Below, one piece after another: positions 26,946 through 35,628 of a DNA stretch of 64,000 nt (position 1 is its first letter; each line of letters starts with the position of its first letter). Under the pieces are notes generated by a model, which had not been told where the DNA came from, searched no databases, and saw nothing but the letters and a program-made list of their open reading frames with translations. Origin of the DNA: Paenibacillus alkaliterrae (GTDB lineage: Bacteria; Bacillota; Bacilli; Paenibacillales; Paenibacillaceae); contig NZ_JAKGAP010000023.1 in the NCBI RefSeq assembly GCF_021532375.1, forward strand, positions 53,395 through 117,394, in the 5' to 3' direction. Both the position numbers and the translations under genes were made by a program.

Positions 26946-27803
26946 ATGAATCCCTATCGCAAAAGATTCGATGCTCAGACCGTTTTTCCGTTCGAGTGTG
27001 TCTACCGTGATACGAAAAGCGCGCAAAACGAGCTGCCCGACCATCTGCATGATTGGTATGAGCTTGTCTATTTATATAGCGGAAAAGGTACTTTTTTCAT
27101 CGATCAGACGATTTATGCCGCCGCACCCGGCGACGTCTTCATGATTCCAGGCAACACGATTCATCGTTCGTTTCCCGATCCGGACGATCCGAAGACGTCG
27201 ACGGCTCTTTTCTTCAGCGCCTCTCTCGTTCACAGCCCGCCGCTTGGCGACTCGTTCTCGTATTTGCGCTGCTTTGAACAAGCGAAGCGCCGGAAAGCGT
27301 ACAAGCTGTCGGCGACCGAAGCCGAGAAGCAGCAGCTCATAGCCTTGATCGAACGCATCCATGCGGAGGAAATTGACAAGCAGCCGGGCTATCGTCAAGC
27401 TGTGCTTCTTCATTTGCAGCAAATTTTACTGCTTCTAGGCCGTACAGTCCATCCAACGGAGTCTGCGCAAGCGGTCCCGGCCGCCCTTCCCGGATGGATG
27501 ACCAGCATACTGACCTATATCGACGAGCATCCAGGCAATCCTCTGGGCCTATCCCAGCTTGCGAAGCTAGCTTCCGTCACGCCCGCCCACTTCTCCCGCG
27601 TCTTCAAAAAGCTGACCGGCCTGAACGTCACCGAATACGTTACGACCAAACGGATCATTCGCGCGAAGGAGCTGCTTATCGAAACCGATACCAATATCGC
27701 GGACATCGCCGAGCGATGCGGCTTCGAGAGCCTGCCCCATTTTCACCGCATGTTCAAGAAGCTGACCGGCATAACCCCCGCGCATTACAAGAAAAGCGAA
27801 TAA
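26946..27803 (+). CDS. AraC-family regulator of the L-galactose operon
   Basis: About 285 residues from ATG 26946 behind GAGGTG. An N-terminal cupin-like sugar-sensing domain (HLHDWYELVYLYSGKGTFFI; PGDVFMIPGNTIHRS) is followed by an AraC double helix-turn-helix (about 190-285): LGLSQLAKLASVTPAHFSRV and IAERCGFESLPHFHRMFKKL. Divergent from the lactonase-uxaB-uxaA-dehydrogenase operon with a 149-bp shared intergenic region, so it probably activates that operon when L-galactose or an intermediate is present. The inducer is inferred. Confidence 0.88.
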   Translation: MNPYRKRFDAQTVFPFECVYRDTKSAQNELPDHLHDWYELVYLYSGKGTFFIDQTIYAAAPGDVFMIPGNTIHRSFPDPDDPKTSTALFFSASLVHSPPLGDSFSYLRCFEQAKRRKAYKLSATEAEKQQLIALIERIHAEEIDKQPGYRQAVLLHLQQILLLLGRTVHPTESAQAVPAALPGWMTSILTYIDEHPGNPLGLSQLAKLASVTPAHFSRVFKKLTGLNVTEYVTTKRIIRAKELLIETDTNIADIAERCGFESLPHFHRMFKKLTGITPAHYKKSE

Positions 27804-27901
27804 ATTGATAGAATTGCCGGATATCATTTGCGGATACAGACTCTATGAATCTCTCATATGCTATATAGCAAAGACAAACTTGCTAGCAAGGGAGGTTCAC
27901 A

Positions 27902-28063
27902 ATGGTACGTTCAAACGTCAAAACTTTAAAGTACCGCGTCGGCAAAAACAAATACCTGGTCATTAACATTTACCAATCGTCAGAGGCAAGCACCTTACAG
28001 GGTAACGTGCTGGCAAGCAACGCGGCCACCGTGCAAATTTTCAAGAAATCCAACCGCCGCTAA
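27902..28063 (+). CDS. Small basic protein, unknown function (53 aa)
   Basis: Starts ATG 27902 behind GGGAGG and ends TAA. The product begins MVRSNVKTLKYRVGKNKYLV and ends KKSNRR. It is basic, without Cys, and predicted beta-rich with clustered Lys/Arg at both ends. The ribosome site and the partner gene 59 bp downstream support it being real. No family recognised. Basic charge suggests nucleic-acid or cell-wall binding, but that is a guess. Confidence 0.6.
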   Translation: MVRSNVKTLKYRVGKNKYLVINIYQSSEASTLQGNVLASNAATVQIFKKSNRR

Positions 28064-28122
28064 CCTTTTCCCCATACGCGCATCAGTCCTGAAGTACGAG
28101 TACGCTTGAAGGGGGTGAGATT

Positions 28123-28308
28123 ATGGCACGTAAACATTACAATTTCGGCAAACATTCCAAAAAATCCAACGCTGTCAAATGGAAAAACAGTAAAACCCGC
28201 GTAAACGTAAAACAAAAAGCTAATGCATTCGTCTTTTTTGGCGGCAATGCAATTGCTGTCAACGCTTCAGACATCGGAGTCGTACGCACTCGTCCTGGTA
28301 ATGAGTAA
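28123..28308 (+). CDS. Small basic protein, unknown function (61 aa)
   Basis: Starts ATG 28123 seven bases after GGGGGTGA. Highly basic N-terminal half (HYNFGKHSKKSNAVKWKNSK), then a hydrophobic, Gly/Ala-rich strand-like C-terminal half (FVFFGGNAIAVNASDIGVV). It follows the 53-residue basic gene in the same direction and is itself followed by a terminator, so the two form a small operon. No relatives recognised. They could be secreted or DNA-associated peptides; nothing in the sequence decides this. Confidence 0.65.
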   Translation: MARKHYNFGKHSKKSNAVKWKNSKTRVNVKQKANAFVFFGGNAIAVNASDIGVVRTRPGNE

Positions 28309-28328
28309 TTAGACGTTCAGCGCAAAAA

Positions 28329-28367
28329 GGGCTATCGGGAAGGCTTTCTGCCTTACGGATAGCCTTT
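28329..28367 (+). terminator. Intrinsic terminator of the small-protein pair
   Basis: GGCTATC (28330-28336) pairs with GATAGCC (28358-28364), with inner AAGGC/GCCTT pairing, then TTT. Confidence 0.75.
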
Positions 28368-28380
28368 ATGTATTTCAAAC

Positions 28381-28526
28381 GGCTGCTGATTGAACTAATC
28401 AATCACGCGAGATCGCGGCTGCACCAGCAGCATGAACAGTAAAAACGCCAGCTAATTGGTCTCAGACACGCTCATCTTCTTACGATTACCATGATAAGCT
28501 CTCTTTTTAATCTACTTTTTTTCAAT
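28381..28526. other. Intergenic region with possible membrane-protein tail remnant
   Basis: Between the terminator and the beta-propeller gene. On the minus strand a short frame reads LAFLLFMLLVQPRSRVID then stop (about 28399-28455), like the last helix and tail of a transporter. It has no start or upstream part. Treated as possible debris only. Confidence 0.25.
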
Positions 28527-29408
28527 CTAGTTCTTCAACTTATAGCTGACAAAAGCCAGCTGACGGCTGTCGGGCGACCAGGAATTGACGTTAATCGTGC
28601 CTTGACCCCCAAACAGCTTGGCCAAAGTCCGATATTGGCCGCCATTGCTTGCCATCAGACGAATTTCGACGTCCTTATTCGCGGGATGGTCGTTTGGGGT
28701 GACATCTCCCTTGCGATAGGTGAGATATGCGATCGCTTCCCCATCCGGGGACACATGCGGGAACCAATTATTGCTCTCATCGAATGTCATTTGTGTCTGT
28801 TCACTGCCGTCGGCGTTCATCCGCCAAACCTGCATCAAGCCCGTTCTCGTCGAGTTGAACCAAATATGCCCGCCGGCCGGCGAGTATTCCGGCCCGTCGT
28901 CCAGACCCGGCGAATCGGTCAACTGCGTCTCAACCCCGCCGTCAACCGGAATGGTGTAAATGTTGTACTGTCCGTTCCGTTCCGCGCAATAGGACAATGT
29001 ACCGCCATCCGGCGACCAGCCGTGAAGATAGCTGGGCGCCAGCGCCGTAATCAAGATCGGTTGTCCTCCTGCGAGCGGAAATACATAGATTCGTGACTGG
29101 CCGTCCTCATGCGTGTGGTGGCTGACCGCGATCTGCGTATTGTCCGGAGACAGCACATGGTCATTATTGCATTGGTTTGCGTATCCCGAGCCGATCACTG
29201 TGCTTTCCCGAGTGACAAGATCAAAGGAATATAGGAGACCCCCGCTGTTATAAATGAGACGTTTCCCGTCTTTGGTCCAGTTTGGCGCCTCGATCAAACA
29301 GTCGAACTCGGCCAGAACGCTGCGTTCGCCGGTATTTACATCCACCGTTTCAAGGAAGCTGATAACGTTCCGATTTTCAATCGTTCGCGGTTCTTGTAGG
29401 GTATTCAT
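28527..29408 (-). CDS. Cytoplasmic TolB-like PD40 beta-propeller protein
   Basis: 293 residues without a signal peptide. Repeated blade motifs of the PD40 type: [80 protein letters not shown], so six blades. Such propellers occur as TolB-like sensors and in oligogalacturonate-lyase-like enzymes. Here it is the last gene of a carbohydrate ABC/VOC block and may be a sugar-acting enzyme or binding protein. It follows the SDR::VOC remnant by 14 bp. Confidence 0.75.
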   Translation of the reverse strand: MNTLQEPRTIENRNVISFLETVDVNTGERSVLAEFDCLIEAPNWTKDGKRLIYNSGGLLYSFDLVTRESTVIGSGYANQCNNDHVLSPDNTQIAVSHHTHEDGQSRIYVFPLAGGQPILITALAPSYLHGWSPDGGTLSYCAERNGQYNIYTIPVDGGVETQLTDSPGLDDGPEYSPAGGHIWFNSTRTGLMQVWRMNADGSEQTQMTFDESNNWFPHVSPDGEAIAYLTYRKGDVTPNDHPANKDVEIRLMASNGGQYRTLAKLFGGQGTINVNSWSPDSRQLAFVSYKLKN

Positions 29409-29422
29409 TTATCTACCGTCCT

Positions 29423-29854
29423 TTAACTGTTTACTTGTGGCGAGCGCGGATCGAGCTGCATGAATTCGATCGGAAAGCCGTCGGGATCCTTTGTCCAGCA
29501 CTGGTAATTGAGGTCTTTGCCTAATTCTACGGCATTGCCATCGGGATCATGAATCCAGCAATTATAGTTCAAGTCCTTGCCATGGCCAGGTTTGTCATCC
29601 GTCATGAGCCCGTTCGCGTGAAACCGCTTGGCAAGCTCCTCAATGTTATCGGTCTCGAAGCAGAAGTGGTGATACCCGATGAGGTCGGGCGCGTACCGGT
29701 TCTCCGGCACTTTGACCCCGTCGTGAAACAATTCCAGAAACTGCCCATCCGACACCTTTAAATAAACAATCCATGGCTTATCGTTATCATCATGAATGTC
29801 GAATGCTTTGGTCAGTCCTGCGATGTCGCAGTAGAAGTGCAGGGATTTTTCCAT
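29423..29854 (-). pseudogene. VOC-family protein, 5'-truncated and internally duplicated
   Basis: The frame encodes a glyoxalase/VOC domain (LHFYCDIAGLTKAFD, GYHHFCFETDNIEELA, DPDGNAVEL). The family N-terminus GGIAHNAIRVTD lies in the same frame upstream of ATG 29854 but has no start codon, because the upstream DNA has become SDR-derived sequence. The C-terminal strand is present twice: GKDLNYNCWIHDPDGNAVEL followed directly by GKDLNYQCWTKDPDGFPIEF. The two DNA copies differ at many positions, so they came from recombination with a homologue rather than a recent slip. Could still be translated from ATG 29854, but the fold would be incomplete. Confidence 0.6.
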
Positions 29855-30141
29855 ATCTGTAACACGTATGGCATTGTGGGCAATACCTCCGGAACGATTC
29901 TGCGTTCGATCTGGTCGACGATGCCGCGGGCGCTGCTGCGCGGATCGGTCGGCGCAGCATCCTTCTCCGTTAACAGCGGCAGAAAATGCTTGACCACGCG
30001 CATTGGCCCATAGAGATTAAGCCTATCATTCGCTTTTCCCGGATTACGCACACCGGCGATTACGGCATTACCGCGTTCAAGCGCTTCGGCGGTTATCTCA
30101 TAGCCTAGCCCTCGATTGGCGCCTGTTATGAGCAGGTTCAT
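29812..30141 (-). pseudogene. Short-chain dehydrogenase remnant with in-frame internal deletions
   Basis: Begins as a normal SDR (MNLLITGANRGLGYEITAEA, with the TGxxxGxG cofactor motif). It skips to a mid-protein segment NLYGPMRVVKHFLPLLTEKD, then to a typical SDR C-terminal segment APTDPRSSARGIVDQIERR, before running out of frame into the VOC gene. The catalytic Ser-Tyr-Lys region is gone, so it is inactive. Only about 75 of roughly 240 SDR residues remain, yet the reading frame is kept through both joints. Confidence 0.65.
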
Positions 30142-30180
30142 GATGTTTCCTCCTTTTATGGGTAGGGATCAACGAATGGT

Positions 30181-30660
30181 TCAGTCCTGTTTTGGACCGA
30201 GTTCCTGAAGCCCCAAGATAACGCCCAGCGCCTGCTCCGAGTCAAAATAGCTATAGCGTCCCGAGCCGTACTCTCCTTTGTGAATAAGCGGAAGCCCCTG
30301 CTGCTCCGCGAAATCGATATGCTGCTCAAAGCCATTAACCGTAAACGTGATAAAGTGCACGCCCTGCCCATGCTTCTGCTTAAATTCGCTCCAGGGACTG
30401 GGCTCATCAAGCGGTTCCAGCAGTTCTACCGTCACGGGGCCCATCTGCAAATTTGCAAATTTCGTCCGGGTGTCACGGCGCTCACCGCGGTACCAAGTAT
30501 AATTGTCATCCGTTTGCTGCGACGGCGGATCATCAAGCGTTGGCACCTGAATTTCCGGCATCGGCAGGTTGAACATGGCACAATAACGTTTGGCCGCTTC
30601 TTCGATGTTGTCAACGATGAGCCCAATTTTAGTCAGGTTAGCATTATCAATATGATTCAT
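30181..30660 (-). CDS. VOC-family (glyoxalase-like) protein
   Basis: About 159 residues from ATG 30660. Single VOC domain resembling methylmalonyl-CoA-epimerase/lactoylglutathione-lyase-like proteins: LTKIGLIVDNIEEAAKRYC, VTVELLEPLDEPSPW, GVHFITFTVNGFEQH, GSGRYSYFDSEQALGV. Putative metal ligands are His and Glu in GVHFI and VELLEP. It is paralogous to the next gene upstream (similar length and motifs), and the two are consecutive in the ABC operon. Members of this superfamily act as epimerases or lyases on keto-sugars or acyl-CoAs; the reaction here is unknown. 39 bp separate it from the SDR remnant. Confidence 0.78.
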   Translation of the reverse strand: MNHIDNANLTKIGLIVDNIEEAAKRYCAMFNLPMPEIQVPTLDDPPSQQTDDNYTWYRGERRDTRTKFANLQMGPVTVELLEPLDEPSPWSEFKQKHGQGVHFITFTVNGFEQHIDFAEQQGLPLIHKGEYGSGRYSYFDSEQALGVILGLQELGPKQD

Positions 30661-30685
30661 AAGTCCACGTCCTTTGTTAATCGAT

Positions 30686-31141
30686 TTATTTGTTGTCGTT
30701 TTCGAGCAGTTCAATCAGAACCTTCAACTCTTTAAAAGTATCGATATAAGCGTACCGGCCACCGGTATATTCGCCTTTCTGCTGCAGCGGGAACCCTTTG
30801 CTCTCCAGCAGGGTAATCTTCTCCTTCATGCCTTCAATGACGAACGCAATATGATGCGGCCCTTCGCCATGCTCGTTCAGATAATCACGCCAAGTGCTTG
30901 GATGCTGGTCAGGCTCAATCAGCTCCAGCTGCAGCGAACCCATATTGAAGAATGCGAGCTTCGCGCGGGCTTCGCTGGCAGCACCGTTATATTCGGTTTG
31001 CGCTTTGTCAACCGTATCGGTGATAATCGCTTCCGGCTTGGCGACGCCGAAGAAATCCGCGTATGCCTGGCTTACTTTGTCGATATCGTTGACGAGTATC
31101 CCGATTTGCGTGATGAAGTTATTGTTTAATAGACCTGTCAT
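30686..31141 (-). CDS. VOC-family (glyoxalase-like) protein, paralogue
   Basis: About 151 residues from ATG 31141 (AAAGG nine bases upstream). Shares with its downstream neighbour the pattern ITQIGILVNDIDKVSQAYA, LQLELIEPDQHPSTW, GPHHIAFVIEGMKEK, GGRYAYIDTFKELKV. Probable metal ligands in the HHIAF and ELIEP strands. Tandem VOC paralogues next to an importer suggest a heteromeric enzyme or two successive steps on an imported compound (inference). Confidence 0.78.
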   Translation of the reverse strand: MTGLLNNNFITQIGILVNDIDKVSQAYADFFGVAKPEAIITDTVDKAQTEYNGAASEARAKLAFFNMGSLQLELIEPDQHPSTWRDYLNEHGEGPHHIAFVIEGMKEKITLLESKGFPLQQKGEYTGGRYAYIDTFKELKVLIELLENDNK

Positions 31142-31178
31142 AGTTGATAACATCCTTTCGGCTTATAGCCTTTATATA

Positions 31179-32051
31179 TTAGTCGTTGTTGCCCCAGCGG
31201 CCCGAAACCTTGAACAGAATCAATGTGAAGATAAGCGCGATGAGCAGCAGTACCCAGGCCATGGCCGAGGCATAGCCCATCTTCGCGTATTGGAAGGCAT
31301 TCTGGTACAGGTACAGGGAATAAAACATGGTCGACCCGTCCGGTCCGCCCTGCGTAATGATGAACGACTCCGCGAATGATTGAAAGGTGCCGATGATGCC
31401 GGTGATCACATTAAACAGAATGACCGGACGCAGCATGGGCAGTGTGATGGAGAACATTTTCTGCAGCGAATTTGCTCCGTCGATCGAAGCAGCTTCATAC
31501 AAAGATTCCGGTATACCCTGCAACCCTGCGAGATAAATAATAATCGAACCGCCGGCACCCCATAGTGCCATGAGAATAAAAGCGGGTTTCGCCCACACCG
31601 GACTGGAGAACCATCCGGGGCCATCTATGCCGATCCAGCCGAGTATAGTGTTCACAATACCGGAATCCGGCTGCAGTACCCAAACCCATAGAATCGAAAG
31701 AATGACGAACGGAACCAGTGTCGGCAGAAAGAAGACGACACGGAAGAAAGCCATGCCTTTTATTTTCTTGTTGTTAAGGAGAATCGAGATAAACACGGTA
31801 CAGGCCGTAATGACGGTGAGGCCGACAAAAACCATAAACAGGGTGTTCTTCAGCACTTTATAGAACAGATTATCACCGGTAAAGAGTGTTTTATAGTTCT
31901 CCAATCCGACAAATACCGGTGGATTGATGATATCATAGTCAGTTAGCGAATAATAAAACGAGCTGACAAGAGGGTATAGAGTAAAGCATAGAAATCCGAC
32001 AATCCAAGGAGAAATAAAGAGCAATCCGTTTAGTAAATCTTTTCTGGCCAT
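31179..32051 (-). CDS. Carbohydrate ABC transporter permease (MalF type)
   Basis: About 290 residues, six membrane helices. EAA loop LYEAASIDGANSLQKMFSIT then LPMLRPVI near residue 185; N-terminal LFISPWIVGFLCFTLYPLVS typical of MalF/UgpA. Together with the next gene upstream it forms the channel of an importer. Its cognate binding protein gene (33047-33937) is broken, so uptake may be defective unless another binding protein serves. Start at the second Met (MARKDLL) is as likely as the first (32057). Confidence 0.9.
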   Translation of the reverse strand: MARKDLLNGLLFISPWIVGFLCFTLYPLVSSFYYSLTDYDIINPPVFVGLENYKTLFTGDNLFYKVLKNTLFMVFVGLTVITACTVFISILLNNKKIKGMAFFRVVFFLPTLVPFVILSILWVWVLQPDSGIVNTILGWIGIDGPGWFSSPVWAKPAFILMALWGAGGSIIIYLAGLQGIPESLYEAASIDGANSLQKMFSITLPMLRPVILFNVITGIIGTFQSFAESFIITQGGPDGSTMFYSLYLYQNAFQYAKMGYASAMAWVLLLIALIFTLILFKVSGRWGNND

Positions 32052-32069
32052 ATTCATCTGCGTACACCC

Positions 32070-32966
32070 CTAACCTTTGATCCCCGAAAAGGCGATCCCT
32101 TGAATGAAATACTTCTGGAGGATAAAGAAGATAATCAATACCGGCAGTGTCATGCTGACGCCTATTGCCATCAGCAGCGGCCAGCGCGGGTCATTTACGG
32201 ACATGATCTGCTGAATGCCAAGCGATAGCGTATAAAGCTTGTTATCGCTCAAGAACACAAGCGGCCCGATGAAATCTCCCCAGGAGTAAATGAAGGAGAA
32301 GATCATGACCGTGGTGATGACCGGCAAAGATAATGGCAGTATGATCTGCCAATAAATCCGAAACTCGCTTGCCCCATCGACCTTTGCGGATTGGGACAGC
32401 TCCTTGGGAATGCCTACGAGAAATTGGCGCAACAGAAAGATAAAGAATGGATTTCCAAAAAATACGGGAACAATGAGCGGCAGAAACGTTCCGATCCAGC
32501 CCAGCTTCTGGAACATGAGAAAGAGCGGAATCATCGTAACCTGAAACGGCAGCATCATCGTAGCCAGCACTAGGACGAAAACACCGTCCCGGCCCTTCCA
32601 GTCCACACGCGAAAAACCATAGGCAATTAACGTGTTGGATATAACGGCACCTATAATGCCGAAGCCTGCAATGGTCAGTGTGTTGCGCAAATAAAGCAGA
32701 AATGGAAACTCACCGAAGGCTGTCGCAAAGTTGGACCACTGCGGTTTACTTGGAATCCAAACCGGCGGATTGGCGAACAATTCCGTACTGCTCTTTAGTG
32801 AACCGGACAGCAGCCATAGAAATGGCAGGATAAAAGCCAGCGCTGTCAGTCCCAGAATGACATAGACGGCAGCCAGCTCCAATCGTTCCATCAGCTTCTT
32901 GGACCGGTGCTTCGCAGGCACAACCGGTGACGTCTTCAGGGTTGAAGTAGAATTAATCAAGTACAT
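32070..32966 (-). CDS. Carbohydrate ABC transporter permease (MalG type)
   Basis: 298 residues, six membrane helices. EAA loop LSQSAKVDGASEFRIYWQI then ILPLSLPV; C-terminus QKYFIQGIAFSGIKG as in MalG/UgpE proteins. Twelve bases separate it from the MalF-type gene. It lies directly downstream of the truncated binding-protein gene; the order binding protein-MalG-MalF is the reverse of the usual MalF-MalG. No ATPase gene accompanies it. Confidence 0.9.
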   Translation of the reverse strand: MYLINSTSTLKTSPVVPAKHRSKKLMERLELAAVYVILGLTALAFILPFLWLLSGSLKSSTELFANPPVWIPSKPQWSNFATAFGEFPFLLYLRNTLTIAGFGIIGAVISNTLIAYGFSRVDWKGRDGVFVLVLATMMLPFQVTMIPLFLMFQKLGWIGTFLPLIVPVFFGNPFFIFLLRQFLVGIPKELSQSAKVDGASEFRIYWQIILPLSLPVITTVMIFSFIYSWGDFIGPLVFLSDNKLYTLSLGIQQIMSVNDPRWPLLMAIGVSMTLPVLIIFFILQKYFIQGIAFSGIKG

Positions 32967-33046
32967 TCACCACCTTGTATATTTACGAACGAGGGCTGAG
33001 AGAAGCTCTAGCGATCCCTAACGGCGAGTACGGGATCGCACAGCCT

Positions 33047-33937
33047 TCATGTCAAACTTATTTCTTTTTGTCCAATGCCGCCTTTTGGAATCATGAAGAC
33101 ATTGGTGCCAAACGTCGTAGCTTTCTCGCGTCCGCCTGCCGGGAACGGGATGGCCGCTACGCGGTATTCCTGGTTTGGCGCATAAATTTTAAGGGCATTG
33201 GCGAACCAGTTACCATTCACGGTCATAGTAACTTTACCCGTGAAGAATGGGTGATCCGGGGAGAAAGCGCCTCCAAATCCGGACGTAAACGATTTGATAT
33301 TCTCCGGGTTGTACTTCTGGGCGTACTTGTTCATCCACTTGTACATATTAACCAGGTGATCGTCATTAAGCTTTACGGCGCCTGATTCATCATCAATGAA
33401 ATTGGCTCCGAAAATCCAGCCCCACAAAAACGCATCATCGCCGGCATCGATCCACGGAATGAAGCCCAAACGCTCAACGTTGTTACCGTTTATCTTCGTA
33501 AGCTTCTCGGCTGCGGCATCGAGCTCTTCGATCGTCTTAGGCGGGTTATCCGGATCCAAACCGGCTTCTTTAAACATAGCCACATTGTAATAGAGCAGGT
33601 TGACATTGGAATCTTGCGGGTACAGGTACGTTTTGTCTTTATGTTTCATTAGCGGCATGAAAGACGGTAGAACGTCAGACTCATTGAAGTCCATTGCAGC
33701 AAGATATTCATCCATCGGTTCGAGCGCTCCTTGTGCCGCTAATGAGTAAGCGCTTGCATACTCGTTACTGATAACAACATCGGGTGGATTCTTGCCGGAT
33801 ATAACAGATACGAGCTTGCCATTGGACAGGCCGCCATCCGGCGGCACATAAGTGGCTTTGATCTTATAACCCGGGTTCTTCGTTTCGAATTCCCCCATCC
33901 GCCATAGCTGTATTCGTAAATCTCTTTTTTGAACCCC
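33047..33937 (-). pseudogene. Sugar-binding lipoprotein gene, truncated at both ends
   Basis: The body is a clear extracellular sugar-binding protein (VPPDGGLSNGKLVSVISGKN, PPDVVISNEYASAYSLAAQG, LLYYNVAMFKEAGLDPDNPP, FTGKVTMTVNGNWFANALK). However, there is no signal peptide. A short in-frame piece DLRIQLWR, as at a mature binding-protein start, runs straight into GEFETKNPGYKIKATY, so the signal sequence and start have been deleted. A good ribosome site AAAGGGGTGG near 33960 now precedes ATG-TAG. The 3' end stops after FGTNVFMIPKGG, about 130 residues short of the family. Only about 280 of roughly 430 residues remain, so it is non-functional. Confidence 0.8.
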
Positions 33938-33977
33938 GGTGTGAACTACATATCCCCACCCCTTTCAATGCAATAAT

Positions 33978-33991
33978 GAACACGTATTTAT
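33978..33991. promoter_or_regulatory. LacI-type operator-like site O1
   Basis: GAACACGTATTTAT. One of five matches to a shared 14-bp motif (RWAYRCRYGTTTAT) found upstream of the binding-protein pseudogene, the lacI gene and the distant dehydrogenase gene. Lies between the lacI stop and the transporter operon. Confidence 0.55.
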
Positions 33992-34039
33992 TATTCTAAA
34001 AAAACCTTATATATCAGCATTATCAAATTACATATTCAT

Positions 34040-34053
34040 GAACACGTGTTTAT
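34040..34053. promoter_or_regulatory. LacI-type operator-like site O2
   Basis: GAACACGTGTTTAT, centred on the palindrome AACACGTGTT, the best-conserved copy. 62 bp (about six helical turns) from O1, a spacing suitable for cooperative binding or looping upstream of the ABC/VOC operon. Confidence 0.6.
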
Positions 34054-34069
34054 AATTGGATAAAAAAAT

Positions 34070-35095
34070 TTATACCCTTCTACACGATTCCCGGACCACA
34101 AGACTGCAATCAAGCGTGATTTGTTTTACATCGGCAGTCGGCTGCTCGATTTTGGCGATTAGGATAGAGGTCAGCCGCTTAAGCATGCCGCTGAAATCGA
34201 CCCGGATTGTCGTCAGGGCGGGATGGTGTTTATCACTGAGCGGATGATCATCAAATCCGATGATGGACATGTCTGCCGGTACCTGCAGTCCATGTTCCTT
34301 CAATGCCCGAATCGCACCGAACGCCACGCTATCGTTGGCAGCTATGATTGCCGTAGGTCGTTCTCCTTGCGTGCGAAGAAAAGAATAGATCGCCTCATAC
34401 CCGCTTTCTTCATGAAAGCTGCCCGCTAGCACCCAATCTTGATTGACGTGTAAGCCGCACAATTGCATGGCCTTCAAGAAGCCCTCATATTTTGTCGGGC
34501 CGGATAGGCGGTTCATATCCCCGTTAATAACACCGATCTTGGAGTGGCCAAGTCCCGCCAAATAAGCTACAGCCTGCTTCATTCCGGAATCGTTGTTAAA
34601 ATTGGCGACAATCCGGTTAAATTGCTGAATCTCCGGTTGTTCCTGATCCACGACGCCAACGATGAAGCCTTCGGAAATAAGCTCCTCGATGATAGGCTCA
34701 TGTTTGGCAGCTCCAATGAAAATTCCCCCGTCAATCCGGCGCTGGAAAAAAATCTCCTTTACGTTGTTGATCGTTTCAGTATCGTTTGCGTCGCGAATGA
34801 TATGTGTCAGCACGTAGTAACCATAAGCGGATGCATCTTCAATGACACTTACGATCAGCATGTTTGTCAGAATATCGCTGGATACATGTCCCGGCGCAAT
34901 CAGGAACAGCCCGATTGTACGCGCCCGTTTCCCTGCAAGCACCTGCGCAGAAACGTTAGGGAAATAATTATACTGCTGGATGACTTTCATGACTTTCTCA
35001 CGCGTCTTAGGCGGAACGTTGGCGTAATTGTTGATGACTCTGCTGACCGTACTTCTGGATACGCCGGCCAGACGGGCGATCTCTATACTATTCAT
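34070..35095 (-). CDS. LacI-family transcriptional regulator
   Basis: About 341 residues from ATG 35095 (AAGAAGG five bases before; a GTG start 15 bases upstream is possible). N-terminal LacI helix-turn-helix SIEIARLAGVSRSTVSRVIN and hinge VLAGKRARTIG, then a periplasmic-binding-like sugar domain (GIFIGAAKHEPIIEE, IIAANDSVAFGAI, MSIIGFDDHPLSD). Probably represses the transporter/VOC operon downstream and the isomerase/dehydrogenase genes on its other side through the 14-bp motif, of which one copy lies in its own promoter (35132). The effector sugar is unknown. Confidence 0.9.
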   Translation of the reverse strand: MNSIEIARLAGVSRSTVSRVINNYANVPPKTREKVMKVIQQYNYFPNVSAQVLAGKRARTIGLFLIAPGHVSSDILTNMLIVSVIEDASAYGYYVLTHIIRDANDTETINNVKEIFFQRRIDGGIFIGAAKHEPIIEELISEGFIVGVVDQEQPEIQQFNRIVANFNNDSGMKQAVAYLAGLGHSKIGVINGDMNRLSGPTKYEGFLKAMQLCGLHVNQDWVLAGSFHEESGYEAIYSFLRTQGERPTAIIAANDSVAFGAIRALKEHGLQVPADMSIIGFDDHPLSDKHHPALTTIRVDFSGMLKRLTSILIAKIEQPTADVKQITLDCSLVVRESCRRV

Positions 35096-35131
35096 ATCTG
35101 CCTTCTTCACTTGCTGCTCAGCCTCTTTCGT

Positions 35132-35145
35132 AAACGCGTGTTTAT
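35132..35145. promoter_or_regulatory. LacI-type operator-like site O3 (autoregulatory)
   Basis: AAACGCGTGTTTAT, 37 bp upstream of the lacI start. Matches the motif at O1/O2, with the palindromic centre AAACGCGTGTTT; suggests autoregulation. Confidence 0.6.
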
Positions 35146-35237
35146 GGTTACATCATACACAATGCATGAAATCGCTGTCAATCCTTTTTACAGCATTGCC
35201 AATTGGAGGCCAGGTATTTCTAGAAAACAAAAATCCG

Positions 35238-35624
35238 GAGAGTTGGTCAAACGCGCTTAAACAAGCGGTCGGTCCGATAGGCTGTCTCCCGTTCCCCGGC
35301 GCCGACCATATGGCCGATGATGATCTGCCCGCCCCTCCCAATCGAAATGGCCAGGTAAGACGGACATTGCATACCTTATAATTGCCGCATAAGTTCAGCA
35401 TATTCATGCCGATCGTGACCATCATCGTGTGTCTTGTAAACCCGTGTGACTGGATGATCGTTGTTACGGCAGTCAGTACGCCCTGAATGACGAGCCCGGC
35501 ACCAGCGATACGGAGGAAGCGTGTCAGAGTTGCGCAGGAACATCTGCAGCGCCGATTCAACGAAGATCGGCCAGGTCAGCGCAAAAAGAGATAATTTTGG
35601 GGTCATCCTGCTCTCTGTCGTCAT
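35238..35624 (-). pseudogene. MATE-family efflux pump remnant
   Basis: Pieces of one MATE transporter survive in different frames. A start MTTESRMTPKLSLFALTWPI (ATG 35624, five bases after the stop of the upstream isomerase gene) continues into VESALQMFLRNSDT. A mid-protein piece follows, RIAGAGLVIQGVLTAVTTII then QSHGFTRHTMMVTIGMN (about 35380-35530). Then comes GQIIIGHMVGAGERETAYRT (about 35270-35345). Large internal parts are missing and frames differ, so it is dead. The intact ancestor was probably the last gene of the isomerase operon. Confidence 0.7.
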
Positions 35625-35628
35625 AGGC

